Positions 25,221-36,290 of a stretch of 64,000 nt of DNA are shown piece after piece. A program made the translations under genes and the position numbers. The notes under the pieces are model-generated. The model did no database searches and had not been told where the DNA came from. It was given only the letters and a program-made list of their open reading frames with translations. Numbering within the stretch: the first letter of the stretch is position 1; each line of letters opens with the position of its first letter. The DNA comes from Pseudoscleropodium purum (taxonomy: Eukaryota; Streptophyta; Bryopsida; Hypnales; Brachytheciaceae): contig OZ017801.1 of assembly GCA_963969395.1 (NCBI GenBank), positions 932,501 to 996,500 on the forward strand, given 5' to 3'.

Positions 25221-26400
25221 GAATCTATCACCAAAGGATTGATGGAGTGAAACATGCACAGATAGATTGAGGTGAAGCAAATGCCCTAAGGTTTGCAGAA
25301 GAGGTTGGCTTCCATCACTTGCCCTTCTGGCATAAGAGCAATAGAGCATCATCATACGTGGATAATTTTCATCTTGTAGGCTAGGGCGTCAGGCCGGTTT
25401 GCCTTCAAGTGCCCAAGCCTACTATCATAAATGTGCTACTAACCGTATAGGTCACCATACTACACAAGAAATGTCTTAAAGTTATATCTGATCAAAATGT
25501 TTTATAGCTATGTTTAGAAACAAGAGGGTAAGGGGCAGTTCACACATGGGTTGACCAAATTGAGAGCTCATAGGAGTTCATGGTCAAACATCAGGCAAGA
25601 GTCCAAAGAAATGGGCAATAAATGGTCAAATTTGATGGACTCTCAACTAGAGTTTGGGTCGCCACTGTGTGGTGACCCAAACTTTGATTGAGAGTCCGTT
25701 GCAAGGCCATCACCACGTAGGAGTTGGGCTGCTATGTAGGTAGTTTGGAGGGCAATGGACTTTGAATTGTGCTGCCTTGTGTGAAGGGTCAAGAGGCCAA
25801 AATCAAGATTTTCTTGAAATTTGATTGGTGGAGGCCAACGGACTCTCAACCTTTGGCCCATGTCTAAAGCGGGCCTAATTGTATAGTGAAACCTAACATG
25901 CATGGTTAGTGGATGGCACATTGATCATACATTAGTGCATGTAGTTGCAAACTTGATTGTAGAAAGGTCAAAATTTTCAAATACAATTGTCATTTCATTT
26001 TACCACAATCCTGTCTCTCATCTCATTTACTAATTATGAGTTTTTTTAAGTAGTAAAGAAGTAGTGCCCACCTTGCGGGGAAAACCATATTGAAACCCAA
26101 ATTGTGCATGGTCAGTAGCATGCGTACAATACCATACGGTAATGTTGTAAGAAGTCCATGATAACCCACTAACTTCATGAGTTCTCTGGTGACCCCAACA
26201 TAAGCTATGATACTGAAAATTGGCTGATATGACTCTCCCCACTCCACTCCCTCGCGTGCAGATGACCTTAACATATGAACTTACCAATGTTCTCATCCTC
26301 TGTCCCTCCAGTGGCTTTCCACTTAACTTAAGTGATGCCTGGTGAGAGTGGTGAAATCCAGTTCCATGGAAGAAATCTATCTGACAAAGCAAAGCAAAGC
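25221..26400. other. Non-coding stretch with a strong hairpin
   Basis: No gene recognised. Contains the 29-bp-arm hairpin at 25637-25697, listed separately. Confidence 0.4.
25637..25697. repeat. Hairpin with 29-bp arms and 3-base loop
   Basis: 25637-25665 pairs with 25669-25697 (loop TGT), 25 of 29 positions complementary. The outer ends are GGACTCTCAA and TTGAGAGTCC. Confidence 0.8.
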
Positions 26401-27050
26401 TAAGCTAGTGCAGCAGCCAGGCCCAAGGGAAGCACCAATCTTGCCTGCCTGCCTGCCTGCCTGCGAGCCTGCGAGCCCCACTGGCTGGCCCCTTTCCATG
26501 TGAGTTAAGTTACTGGACTGACACCTGCCTGGAAACCAATACTGGACTGGACGGGACGGGACGGGACATTACATTACATTGCATTGCAGTGGTGGGGAAC
26601 TGGCCGAAGGGATGATTAGGTGTGGTGGGAATCGTCAGGAGTCAGGCCACTGCATGTTGGAAAGGCGAACAGGAGAAACACTTCAACAGCCGGAGGAAGT
26701 GAACTTCAGTTGAAGTTAAGTTGGAACAACGACATGATCTCTGGCAGGCAGTCGGTTGCTTCAATTCTCTGACATCACAGCTGACCTTCGCTTCGGGACG
26801 GAGGTTTGCCAACAAGAAGTTACCTTTCAGGAGGAGCTCGAATGCGTGCTCTGTGCTCTGACGTTCGAAGAGCATCCCCAACCACGCTCCCTGCAGTCCT
26901 ACACATGGCTGGCGCGCCAAGGGTCTCTGGCATTGGGCGCACTTTTCCAAGCAACCCCAGGTGCATCAAATTTGGCCTGGAGTACCCTACCCCAGCTTCA
27001 CATGGGTGGGGACTGGGGAAGCAAGTTTGGCCTTTAGAGATATAATTTAA
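26401..27050. other. GC-rich island with short tandem repeats
   Basis: Contains (GCCT)n at about 26443-26464, (GGGAC)n at about 26550 and (ATTAC)n just after. Open frames on both strands at 26642-27045 have no recognised domain. Confidence 0.5.
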
Positions 27051-29010
27051 CGGCGTACAGCTAAGCTAATTCATTGAAGTATATATGGTGTTCAAATTTC
27101 AAAGTGAGGAACCTTGCTATAGTAAGATATTTACCTTCAGTCGGGTTGGCTCTTTGAAGAAAAGTTTTTTTCTTTACTTTCACAAACAAAGTTCATTTTC
27201 TAAATTTTTTTTAGCAAAATGTATGTGTCTTGCAACTTGTGCAACTTAATGAATTGCTTCAAAACTTAGTTGAAAATGCATGGAAAAAAAAATTCAAGAG
27301 ATAGAAACTCAAATGTATATTTTCTTTTTTATTGTCCAACTCACGTGTGTTAAGAATACAAAGACTAAATTGAACATAACTTTGTAATTACCAATCCAAA
27401 TTCTATGAAATTTGTCGTGAATTGAAGACAATCTTTGAATGATTCTATGTGCAAAATTCCAACTCTAGGAACAAAAAATTGAGATTGCAATTGCATGTCC
27501 AAAATTGATTAAAGCCCCAACACTTCTCTGACATTTAGGGATTGTTGAACAAGCTTACAACCTTTGTTTACGAGTTTCCCTGGAGCCTCTGCCTTATGAA
27601 TGTTTCAAGTGACATTCACTGTAATTCACAATTGATAAATGCTGTCACAAGGAGTTCATACTAAGTTATATCACATCATGACAAATACCGGTCCATACAG
27701 CTGCTGGTAAAGTATATGCTGACAATGGCGGTGTCCAATAAGTAACTGAGTCTGAGCATTGTCATCTGGGCGCCTTGCTGGGCACAAATATAATTTGGGG
27801 ACAGATGCCAGATCCAGCAGCTTCAATACTGTATGTCCAGCGACTGGGCCAGACTTTCAAGTTATACTTAAGGATCTTTAAGCGGTTTCTTAAGCTTAGC
27901 AGGCCACAAAGAAGACTGATTCGTTGCAGTAAGACTGAGCAGAGGACAAAGCTTCATTCAATCAACATAACATTCTTAACTTAGCATGCTAGCATGTGTA
28001 AGTTGTGTGGTCATTGTGGTGTCTATGGTGATTGAGGCAATATAATGTAGCTTGCTGATTTCTACTTTCAATCCTTATTGGCAAGGGTCATGTAATTGCC
28101 AAATGGTTTGCAAAGCCTCATTGCCTTAGCCTTCCTGTCCACTGCGTTTCCTTCATTGCACCCTGCTTGTCACATTGAGCCTGCACCAGCCCACTTACAA
28201 TAAGTTAGCTCCAGATGAGTGTAAAATATTCCACACCATCTAAGGTGGAGGCACCAATTACCAACCACGCCCAGTACCCAACAAATAGGGTGAGCTATTT
28301 CCAACCTTAGCCAGTTCTCAAGTTTGAAATTTGATTTTTCTATCCTTTCCAAGGTTGGAACTAGTAAGGCCATGCCATATTAGTTGAAGTAATGAGCAAG
28401 AGAGTACTATCTTGTATAATCAGAATTGGAAGACTCTGAACATTACTTATGGGTCAAAAGTTCTTTCGGCTCCCGAAATGCACCGTAATTTCAATTTTCT
28501 GAATAAAAATCTGAAAATTTAGCAATCCTCCTATTTCCTATCGTCCTACATGGGAAAAATATACACCAACTCATACTACACAGGATCTGCTCCCAAATTG
28601 CTTATTTGATCGGTTACTGGTGCTTCCACCTTAACTTAAGTTATATATTGTAGAGCCAACTGAAGGCCGTGCAGTGGCAGTGCATGCTATTGAATGTTCT
28701 GCCACAAACTAACAAGCAAAGCAACCTTCACATGCGGGCAGCATGAGCTTTTTCTGCATTTCTGGGGCTGGGCCAAATTACTGGAAGTGATGGATGGTCC
28801 CATCTGGGCTGGACCCTTCCAGGCCGAACGTCAGGGCTACCACAGGGCCAAGCACCCATTGACTCCTTCCTCTGGGCTTGAAAAGTACCGCTCAGACAAG
28901 GCCTGCAGCCAACTGAACTGCTCAACAGAGAGAGAGATATATAAAAACTCTGGTCTTCAGAGAAGGCCAGCATGATTAGAAGTGAGTGTTTGTTTGTAAT
29001 GATAATGAAC
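27051..29010. other. Non-coding stretch with a GC-richer patch
   Basis: AT-rich to about 28600, then a GC-richer patch to about 28975 whose open frames match nothing I know. Confidence 0.35.
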
Positions 29011-29173
29011 CTAAGGTAACTCTGCCTACGACAGTCCAAATGGGAGCCAGCCCATCACAGGCATAAAATTTCTAGTGATGCACATTTCAAGAACTAGAAT
29101 GTACACCATTAGTACAATTTTGCCTGTGATGGGCTGGCTCCCATTTGGACTGTCATAAGCAGAGGTACCTTAT
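29011..29173. repeat. Near-perfect stem-loop, candidate small-RNA precursor or foldback MITE
   Basis: 29030-29063 and 29121-29154 are perfectly complementary over 34 bases. The pairing extends outward to 29011/29173 with four mismatches, giving a stem of about 53 bp and a 57-base loop. The stem is GC-richer than its flanks. Arm perfection implies either recent formation or selection. Confidence 0.75.
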
Positions 29174-29606
29174 GTCCAGCTCAACACCAAAGGATCAGTT
29201 CATTTAAAGGCTTTCATGGTTGGAGGGGGGGAAGCTACTGAAATCCTAAGCTCAAAAGATATGTTTGCACTTGGTGCTTAAGAGTGTTCTTTCTGAGGAT
29301 TTTAGGAACAAATTTAGATCTGCTTCTGGACCAGATTCACATTGCAAACATCACCTCTAACACCAAGTGCAAAAAAAAATTTAATAGGTTTACAATAGCT
29401 AAGGAAAATCCTAAAACCACCATGGACTACATATACATATGAACTAGCTACTTCTGAACTACAAGCATGCATGTTTCGGAGACAAAAGGCAAGGAATAGT
29501 GCAATTTGAAAATTGCCCCTTGCCATTTGCAACCCCTACTTTGGGTCTCAATTGGATCTTATTGTAGCCTCATGTATTGGAAAGTATAAAGGGGTACTAT
29601 GGTATC

Positions 29607-30523
29607 AACCCCTAAAGGACCAAGTTGCATTTTTTTTTGGCAACACAATGATTTTGGATAGCTCACTACAAATGGAGTTTTCATTATTCTACTTTGAGAT
29701 TTTCACACAACATGGGGATAAGATTTTCCTTTAAGGTTCAACAATTTTCAACAATTTTGACTACATGGTCAAAAAGTTACTATATGATATGTAGTTTGAT
29801 TCTCAACGGGCAACTTGGACAAATAAAAAAAATCACTTTTTTCATAAACAAAAATTTGGAATTGATTTTTTAGATTTATGTCTATGTGGAAAGCTTTGAA
29901 TAATTCCATTTTGATTAATGAGATGAAAGTTATGAGGAGTTTTAGTTTGCAGGTAGTTATGGATTCTCTACTCTAAAATAAACTTTGAATTTTTTTTATT
30001 AAATTCAATTTTATTAATAATTAAAAATAAATAAATAAAAAACATAGGATGTACATTGATTATTACAACTATTGGGATGGGCGTTTTTCAATTCCATGAC
30101 TAAATTCTCAACAATTTAGTATTTTGAATCATTCTCTACATCTTTCTACTACTTTTTTTTTTCTTTTTTTTTTTTGAATGTTGTACAATTTCAAATAATC
30201 TGAAAAATTTCAAGTATGTAGTCAACTTAACGTGAAGAATGCACTACCATTTGGGGCATTTTTTTCATACAAATGTGACTTTGTGAAGTGCAGTTGCCCA
30301 GTTTATTGGAGTGCCCCAAAAATGAATTTTGTCAACTCAAATGCTAATATCTTGCGATTTACATGGTGGAAATTTTTGAAATTTTTTCTACATTTTTCAA
30401 TTTACAAGATCCTATGTTTACATGGGTTTGAAAATGTTTTTTGTTTTTTTAAATTTGATACTTGTACTAGAAATGGCAGTTTTGGAGCATTTTTGTGAAA
30501 ATATATTAAAAAAACCTTTTAGG
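29607..30523 (-). mobile_element. TTAA-type TIR element, near full-length
   Basis: Begins CAACCCCTAAAGGACCAAG, with a TTGGCAACA block and CTCACTACAAATGGAG just inside. Ends near TAGAAATGGCAGTTTTGGAG and ACCTTTTAGGGTT. Length about 917 bp. Its strand is set by calling the copy at 62508 plus. Confidence 0.8.
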
Positions 30524-31246
30524 GTTCTACTTCAAAGTATTGTTGACATTAGAATTTGGTGCCTCCTGCATTTTAGGGGTTAAAGGGATGGCAATGGGTA
30601 TTTTATGTCTACCTAATTGACTTGTCGTGGCCTCTCACTCTCTCAGGGAGTTCATAGAATCTTTGGAGAGCCAATTTTAGAAATCAGTTACTCCGTACAA
30701 TACTGGTTGGACAGGAAACTTAAACTTCTGTGCTGTAGTACTGTAACTTCGTTGGATGTCATGAATGTAAGTTACAGTTCATTACAATGTCTGTCCCCAA
30801 CAATGAAACAGGCATGTCATGAATTGGAAGTAAATAACAAATGCAACCTCCAGCAATTGCAAGCCAAATCACTCACTGATGATGGAAGTGCACAGTACTG
30901 TACAGTAGAGTACGCTGCATTCCTCTGGGTCCAATAAGAGGACTAGGCTGTATAATGGCGTCTTTGGGAACAAAATGAAGAAAAGAACTCAGTCATGGCA
31001 GGGCAGGCTAATTGGATCTTCATTGTACAGTATAGTCGGGTACAATAATCTTATGAATTTTTCCTGTAGAGACGTTTCAACAAACAGTGGGTGAAGTTTA
31101 GGGAGATGTAGCATGCTCAAAAATTGTCCAATTTGGAAACTACAAATTGTGTTGAAATCAGATGAAAGAGTACATTATGGTCATGGAAAATTTACACATC
31201 AAAATTCTGAAAACATGAAAGCATATATCAAATTTCTAGAGAATGT
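30524..31246. other. Stretch between a TTAA element and the Tc1 relic
   Basis: No gene recognised. A plus-strand frame at 30617-30937 has no known domain. The part next to 31247 may contain the downstream end of the Tc1 element, but no terminal repeat could be paired. Confidence 0.35.
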
Positions 31247-32165
31247 CTACCATCTAGTACTTCCACCCCTTGCGTGAATGATGACTTTCATTTGACTTGG
31301 CATGTTTGAAATTAGGCATTGTAATTGTTGTAGCATCACTTCATCCCATATGAATTGAATGGTATGAATCATTTCTCTGTTGTTCTTTGGCCTAGAGTGT
31401 TGACATAGTAAATCTTTGAATATCTTCCACAAGTTTTCTATTGGATTCAAATTGGGTGAGTTTGCCGGCCAAGCAAGTTTTTTCATGCCATAAGTTGTCC
31501 TCTATAATTTCGAAGCTTTGCTCCGATGCACTGGAGCCCCATACTCCATGAGAATAAGTTGTTGAGGTTCATCATGTATGAAGTAGAAGCCTGACAATGT
31601 ACCCTCATATGCAATTTGCACAAAATCTTCAACAATTCTTGAACCCATAGGCATAAAAACAAGAGAGCTTTTTTCAAAGTCTGTAAAGCACCCCCAAACC
31701 ATGACCAATGACCTTCTTGATTTGAATGTAGGTGCTAAGCAATTTGACTCATATACTTTATGAACTTTTTGCCATACTCTTATCTACCGGGAGTTTTTTC
31801 CCAATTTGAAAGTAGATTCATCTATCAAAATGACTTAATTCCAATCTTAAATTGTCCAATGTCTGTGTTTTCTAGTGAATTGCAATCTTTGATTGCGGTA
31901 TTTGAGGTTGAGATAGGGTTTTTTGTGAGCAATTTTGTTTCCAAAACCTAATCTATGAATGTATATGTGCATAGTATTTTGATGCACATGGAATTTCACT
32001 ACAAGCATTGTGAGTGTTTGGTGTTGATCTTGTTTGACAAGTCAAGCCAATTCTCGCAATGCTCAATTAGATCATTTATGAGGTGGATTTCTTAGCTTTC
32101 GCATTTCTATACATTCGGATTTGTTCCATTTTGTAAGAACGGTAGACCCTATTGACCTAGGCATT
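31247..32165 (-). pseudogene. Tc1/mariner-type transposase relic
   Basis: Minus strand, several frames. From the N-terminal side: MPRSIGSTVLTKWNK (about 32160); ILIDESTFKLG with the first catalytic Asp (31802-31835); RVWQKVH; PTFKSRRSLVMVWGCFTDF; LILMEYGAPVHRSK; then WPANSPNLNPIENLW and a tail ending GGSTRW. These are the hallmarks of Tc1-like DDE transposases, which cut and paste at TA sites. In the second catalytic motif LMEDGAPVHRSK is expected, but Tyr stands in place of Asp. Together with frameshifts and stops this makes the copy dead. Its similarity is to the Tc1 branch rather than to the plant mariner DD39D type (from memory). Confidence 0.85.
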
Positions 32166-35100
32166 TCAGGATGTTTGTTATATCTTTACATTTGATTCCC
32201 TTCTATTGCATCCCCACAACCAAGGTTCTTTCCTCATTGCTCAATGTCCATGTCCACGTTGCCAGAAATGAGATCTGATGGAAAGGACCATGATGTGAGA
32301 TGAAATTGATTCCATTAGCTCTCACATGAATTAGACAAACGGAGTGGTTGAATTGGGAAAAGAAATGATTTGGAAAAGGTAGTCCTTGCAAGAAGTGATG
32401 AGTGGCGGAAGTTCACATGAAGAAGAATTGATCAAATAATTTTAAAGTGGCTACAAAACAAAGAGATAGCGTGCCATTGTGAAGGGAAGGAAATTGGCAA
32501 GAATTGATTGAAAGAATGGTGGCAAAAGAGTTGAAATTTGAACGAGAAACTAGAATTGGAAAGGAGTAAGTGAACCTTTGGTTGTAATTCCATAAGCGTT
32601 GGCGCGGAGTATGGCGCCAAGTCTACCTGACAAAGTATTACCCCCCCCCCCCCCCCCCCCCACTTCATGTCCAAAAACCCAACAAGCCAAGAAGTAGTTT
32701 TTTAGATGTTCCATTTAAGGAGACAATGCGGCGATTGCAGCAGAGTAATAAGCCGAAGGCTAATTGTAGGTAACATAGGACTAGGCAAGCAACATGTGTG
32801 CAAAATTTTGGGTGCTCCCATTTTGTATGTCAATAGGAATCAAATTCCAAATTGACAAAATGGCAGGTGTTTTCACAGAAGAAGAGCCAAAAATTTGTAA
32901 GATTATTGTATCCAACTATACAATACACCGGTTGCACTGCAAGGGTGAAAATTTATCAAAGATGTCAAAACACAATGATGATGTAGAAAGACCTAAAATC
33001 ATTCACTTAAACTTGTAAAAGCTCCTTGCAAGCTGAAGTGGATTTGGTGAAATTTGGGCATCTAAAATGAAGCAACAAAATTTGGATTTTTTTTCCTCTT
33101 GATGAGCATACTTTTGAATACAGGGAATCAAATAAACTTCCCAAGAATTTGATTTTTATAAAGATCCAAAGGTTGAAAAAAGGTTATTTTTTTTTCTTGT
33201 CTCAACCTTGGGTAGAGGAGAAAGAAACATTATTTTGCTTTGAAAGTTTTCACACTTCTTCCTAGCTTGAGGCTTTGCTTGAATGTGAAGTCCCTAAACT
33301 TCCTTACAAATGAAATTTGAGTTTTAGGGCTTCAAATCTTGACAAGTTGCATTGTTAAAAGCTCAATCAATTTAAAAAAAAAAAAATTGCACCACTTTCT
33401 AGGCTTTGTTCTTATACATACATTGCCCTCACACACATCACATAAAAAAAATAAAAAAATAAAAAAATGAAATGAAATAAAATAATAATAATAATAATAA
33501 TATGTGATCCTAATACTAGTCTGTATTGAAATCCTATGGTTACAAATTCTAAAAAATGGATAAAATTTGAATCATAGCCCTTTTTTGAGTGACTATTTTT
33601 AGCAAGTTTGTGAATATTTTCCAATTTTTGACACATAAATCTTTGGGGATAAACTAATGAGTATTGATGTGCATAGATAGGGTTGAAAATAAAAAAATAA
33701 GGGGTTCATTTTTACTTGTAGTCAAATGAAAATCATAAAAATTTTAAGCAAAGAAATCTTTGGGGATTTTTTATATTTTCTAGTGAATTATCAAAGTGAA
33801 GATGAAAACAAAATTTTAAATATCTTGCACGTACACGTTTGAAGTGCCTTAAAAAAAGATCCCAAACCATTCACTAAGACTATTACATTGCCATTAGAAA
33901 TACCAATTATCAATTTGCATGGATGAACTGCATTTAAATTTTGATTTAGTTAGTTGATATAATTTCACGATATAATTGATACATATCTAAAACTAGCCTC
34001 TAACAAAGCTTTTATGAAATCAAGTGAAGACCAAGACAAATTGAGGCAAAATTCGATTAGTAGAGAGTTGAAAATTGAGACTTCGAAGTTTTTTGACATA
34101 GAAGAAGACTTAAAAGACACCAACCGGAACTACTATATAAGAGCCACCATAAATTATTAGAATACATAAAATCATATGTATATGAAATAATAATTTTATT
34201 AAAAATAGATAGATGAAATAATTTTATTAAAAATTTGTATATTACTAAAATAAAAGTTGTTAAGGGTGATTTATACATCATATCCTATCAATTAGATCGA
34301 TTACTATACTAACTAATACTTTTCAATAAAATTTGAAACCAAAATTTTAAAATTTATTTAAAAATTAATCGTAGTATGAGAATATGTGTACTTTTTACAA
34401 GAATATTTTTTCTTTGAGTTCAAAATTTTCAAATTTTAATTATGATGATTTTATTCGATTTTATTTAAAATTTTAGTATTTGAGGTGATACTTCAGCATA
34501 TCTCTTGAACTATAGAATATTTGTAATGAATTTTTTTGAAAATCTCTACCATATTGTAAATGAAATAGAACTAACACAAGAATCCCCAAAGCATTTAGGT
34601 GAATGGGAAACCAAAACTCTGTGTATTTGGAATATGGTTGTGTTTATTAGCTATTTGAACTTTGAGCATCTAGTTGTGAAGGAATTTAACTAACATTTAT
34701 GCATTTATAGATACAAATATATTTTAATTTCTTTTAGTTCATCCTTGGAGAAGGGTCTATGATTCACACCCTTTGTTTCTCTTATTGTTTTGTAGATTGT
34801 GGATACAAAGAGTTCAATCTTTTTATTTGAGTTTGTTTTGTTTTTGTTTTTGTTTTGGAAGAGTCCAATGGATGAATGATTATGTTTTGCATATTGTATC
34901 AAAGTTTGAAGTTAAAAGCTTATTACCTCCTTTGAAAATACCCAATGACATTAGAATTTTGTTTACACCAATTTCTAGCCCTTTTCCATTTCAAGATGCA
35001 TCCATATAAGGTAGATCAACGTATTATCACCCACATTTGTAATTCTAGTTACCTTGAAGAAGCTATTTGTCAACTCACCTATTTTTGAGAGATTGAAAAA

Positions 35101-35190
35101 TAGGAGAGCTTTTTATTTGCAAGTTGTATGAAGACATTCAATCCTCCAAGAAATGAGTTTTTTTTGTGATTTTCCAATGTTTGTTAAGAC
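32166..35190. other. Non-coding AT-rich stretch
   Basis: No gene recognised. Includes a 21-base C run (32641-32661), poly-A/AAT simple repeats at 33447-33500 and several short open frames without similarity. Confidence 0.4.
32641..32661. repeat. Poly-C tract
   Basis: 21 consecutive C residues. Confidence 0.95.
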
Positions 35191-35199
35191 TAAATTGGT

Positions 35200-36290
35200 A
35201 TGATGTGGATCGACTCCTGCTCCACTGCATGTTGACTTGTCCCCTTCCCAAGTGCCCATTGTCATGGTGCGAAAGGGTTACTAAGATTGTGATAGATAAT
35301 GGGTGGGTGCAGTTGATGTCGGAATTGGGTGAATGTCGGCGTTGGATTGTTCTCCCTCCAGTTTCTGTCAGGTGGGTCATTTCCTGTTGAAGAGCAACTG
35401 AACAGGGATCGGACTCCGTCTCCTCCCTGCCCTTCCCTTCCCTCGAGTGGGTGCAGTGCAGTGCAGGATGCAGATGGTTTGCAGGCTTTGGGGGTCAGTT
35501 ACCGCCAGGTGTCAGTCGGTCCTCCTTCAGTTGGAGGAGTCGGAGACTTGGAGACTTGGTTCCCAGGCCTGACGAGGTTGCAGGCAGCTCCGCTGGGGGC
35601 ACATGGAAGGGATTCTGCCGCTCTGCCAACGATTCTTCCAGGGCAGTGCCGGCAGAGAGGGCTGGGAAGGGACTGGAGTCCTGGGAGGCCGCTCTCGTCA
35701 CGCAGGCAGCAGGGCAGTAGGGAACCCTGTCTGTAAAGCGTGTCAGCAAGTCATGTGCCCCACTCATCAGAAGCTCAGCAGCTAGCGGAGGAATCAGCTG
35801 AGCTGGAGGGAGGGAGGGGAGGGGACTGGACGACGGAGCTGCAGTTCAGTTCCATTGCATTGCAAAGAAGACGGACCAATGTTAAGCTTAGGTTCAGCTT
35901 AGTTGGAGGGACCAAGATTCACCCAACTGAACTCAACGTGAGCTTCTCGGTCAGTCGGTCGGTCGGTCGGTCGGTCGGTCGGTCGGGCAGGCACTCTGGC
36001 CCGGCCATCCGTCCGCCAGTTCGAACTGGTCTGGCCTCCATGATGGCGGCCCTCCCCTCCCCTCCCCTCCCCTCCCCTTTCCTTTCCTTTTCTTGTCTTG
36101 TCTTGCCACCTTGCTTCCTTCGGTCCCCCGGCTCATCACCACTGGGCCTCACGAGAATGTCATCCCGCTGCCCGAACTCATTGCTCCCAACCACTGGTCG
36201 AACCCCCGACTGCACAAACCGTGGAATCGGGCCCGGGGGAGTTGACCCCTGGCTCGTCTCAAAGTCATTCGACGGGTGCATGGAAACAAA
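35200..36290. other. GC-rich island with simple repeats
   Basis: About 1.1 kb of clearly higher GC. Contains (GGTC)n at about 35949-35988 and (CCCCT)n at about 36052-36078. Open frames exist on both strands, including 200 codons at 35740-36342, but they are low-complexity (SVGRSVGR from the tetranucleotide) and have no recognised domain. I do not call a gene. Confidence 0.5.
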
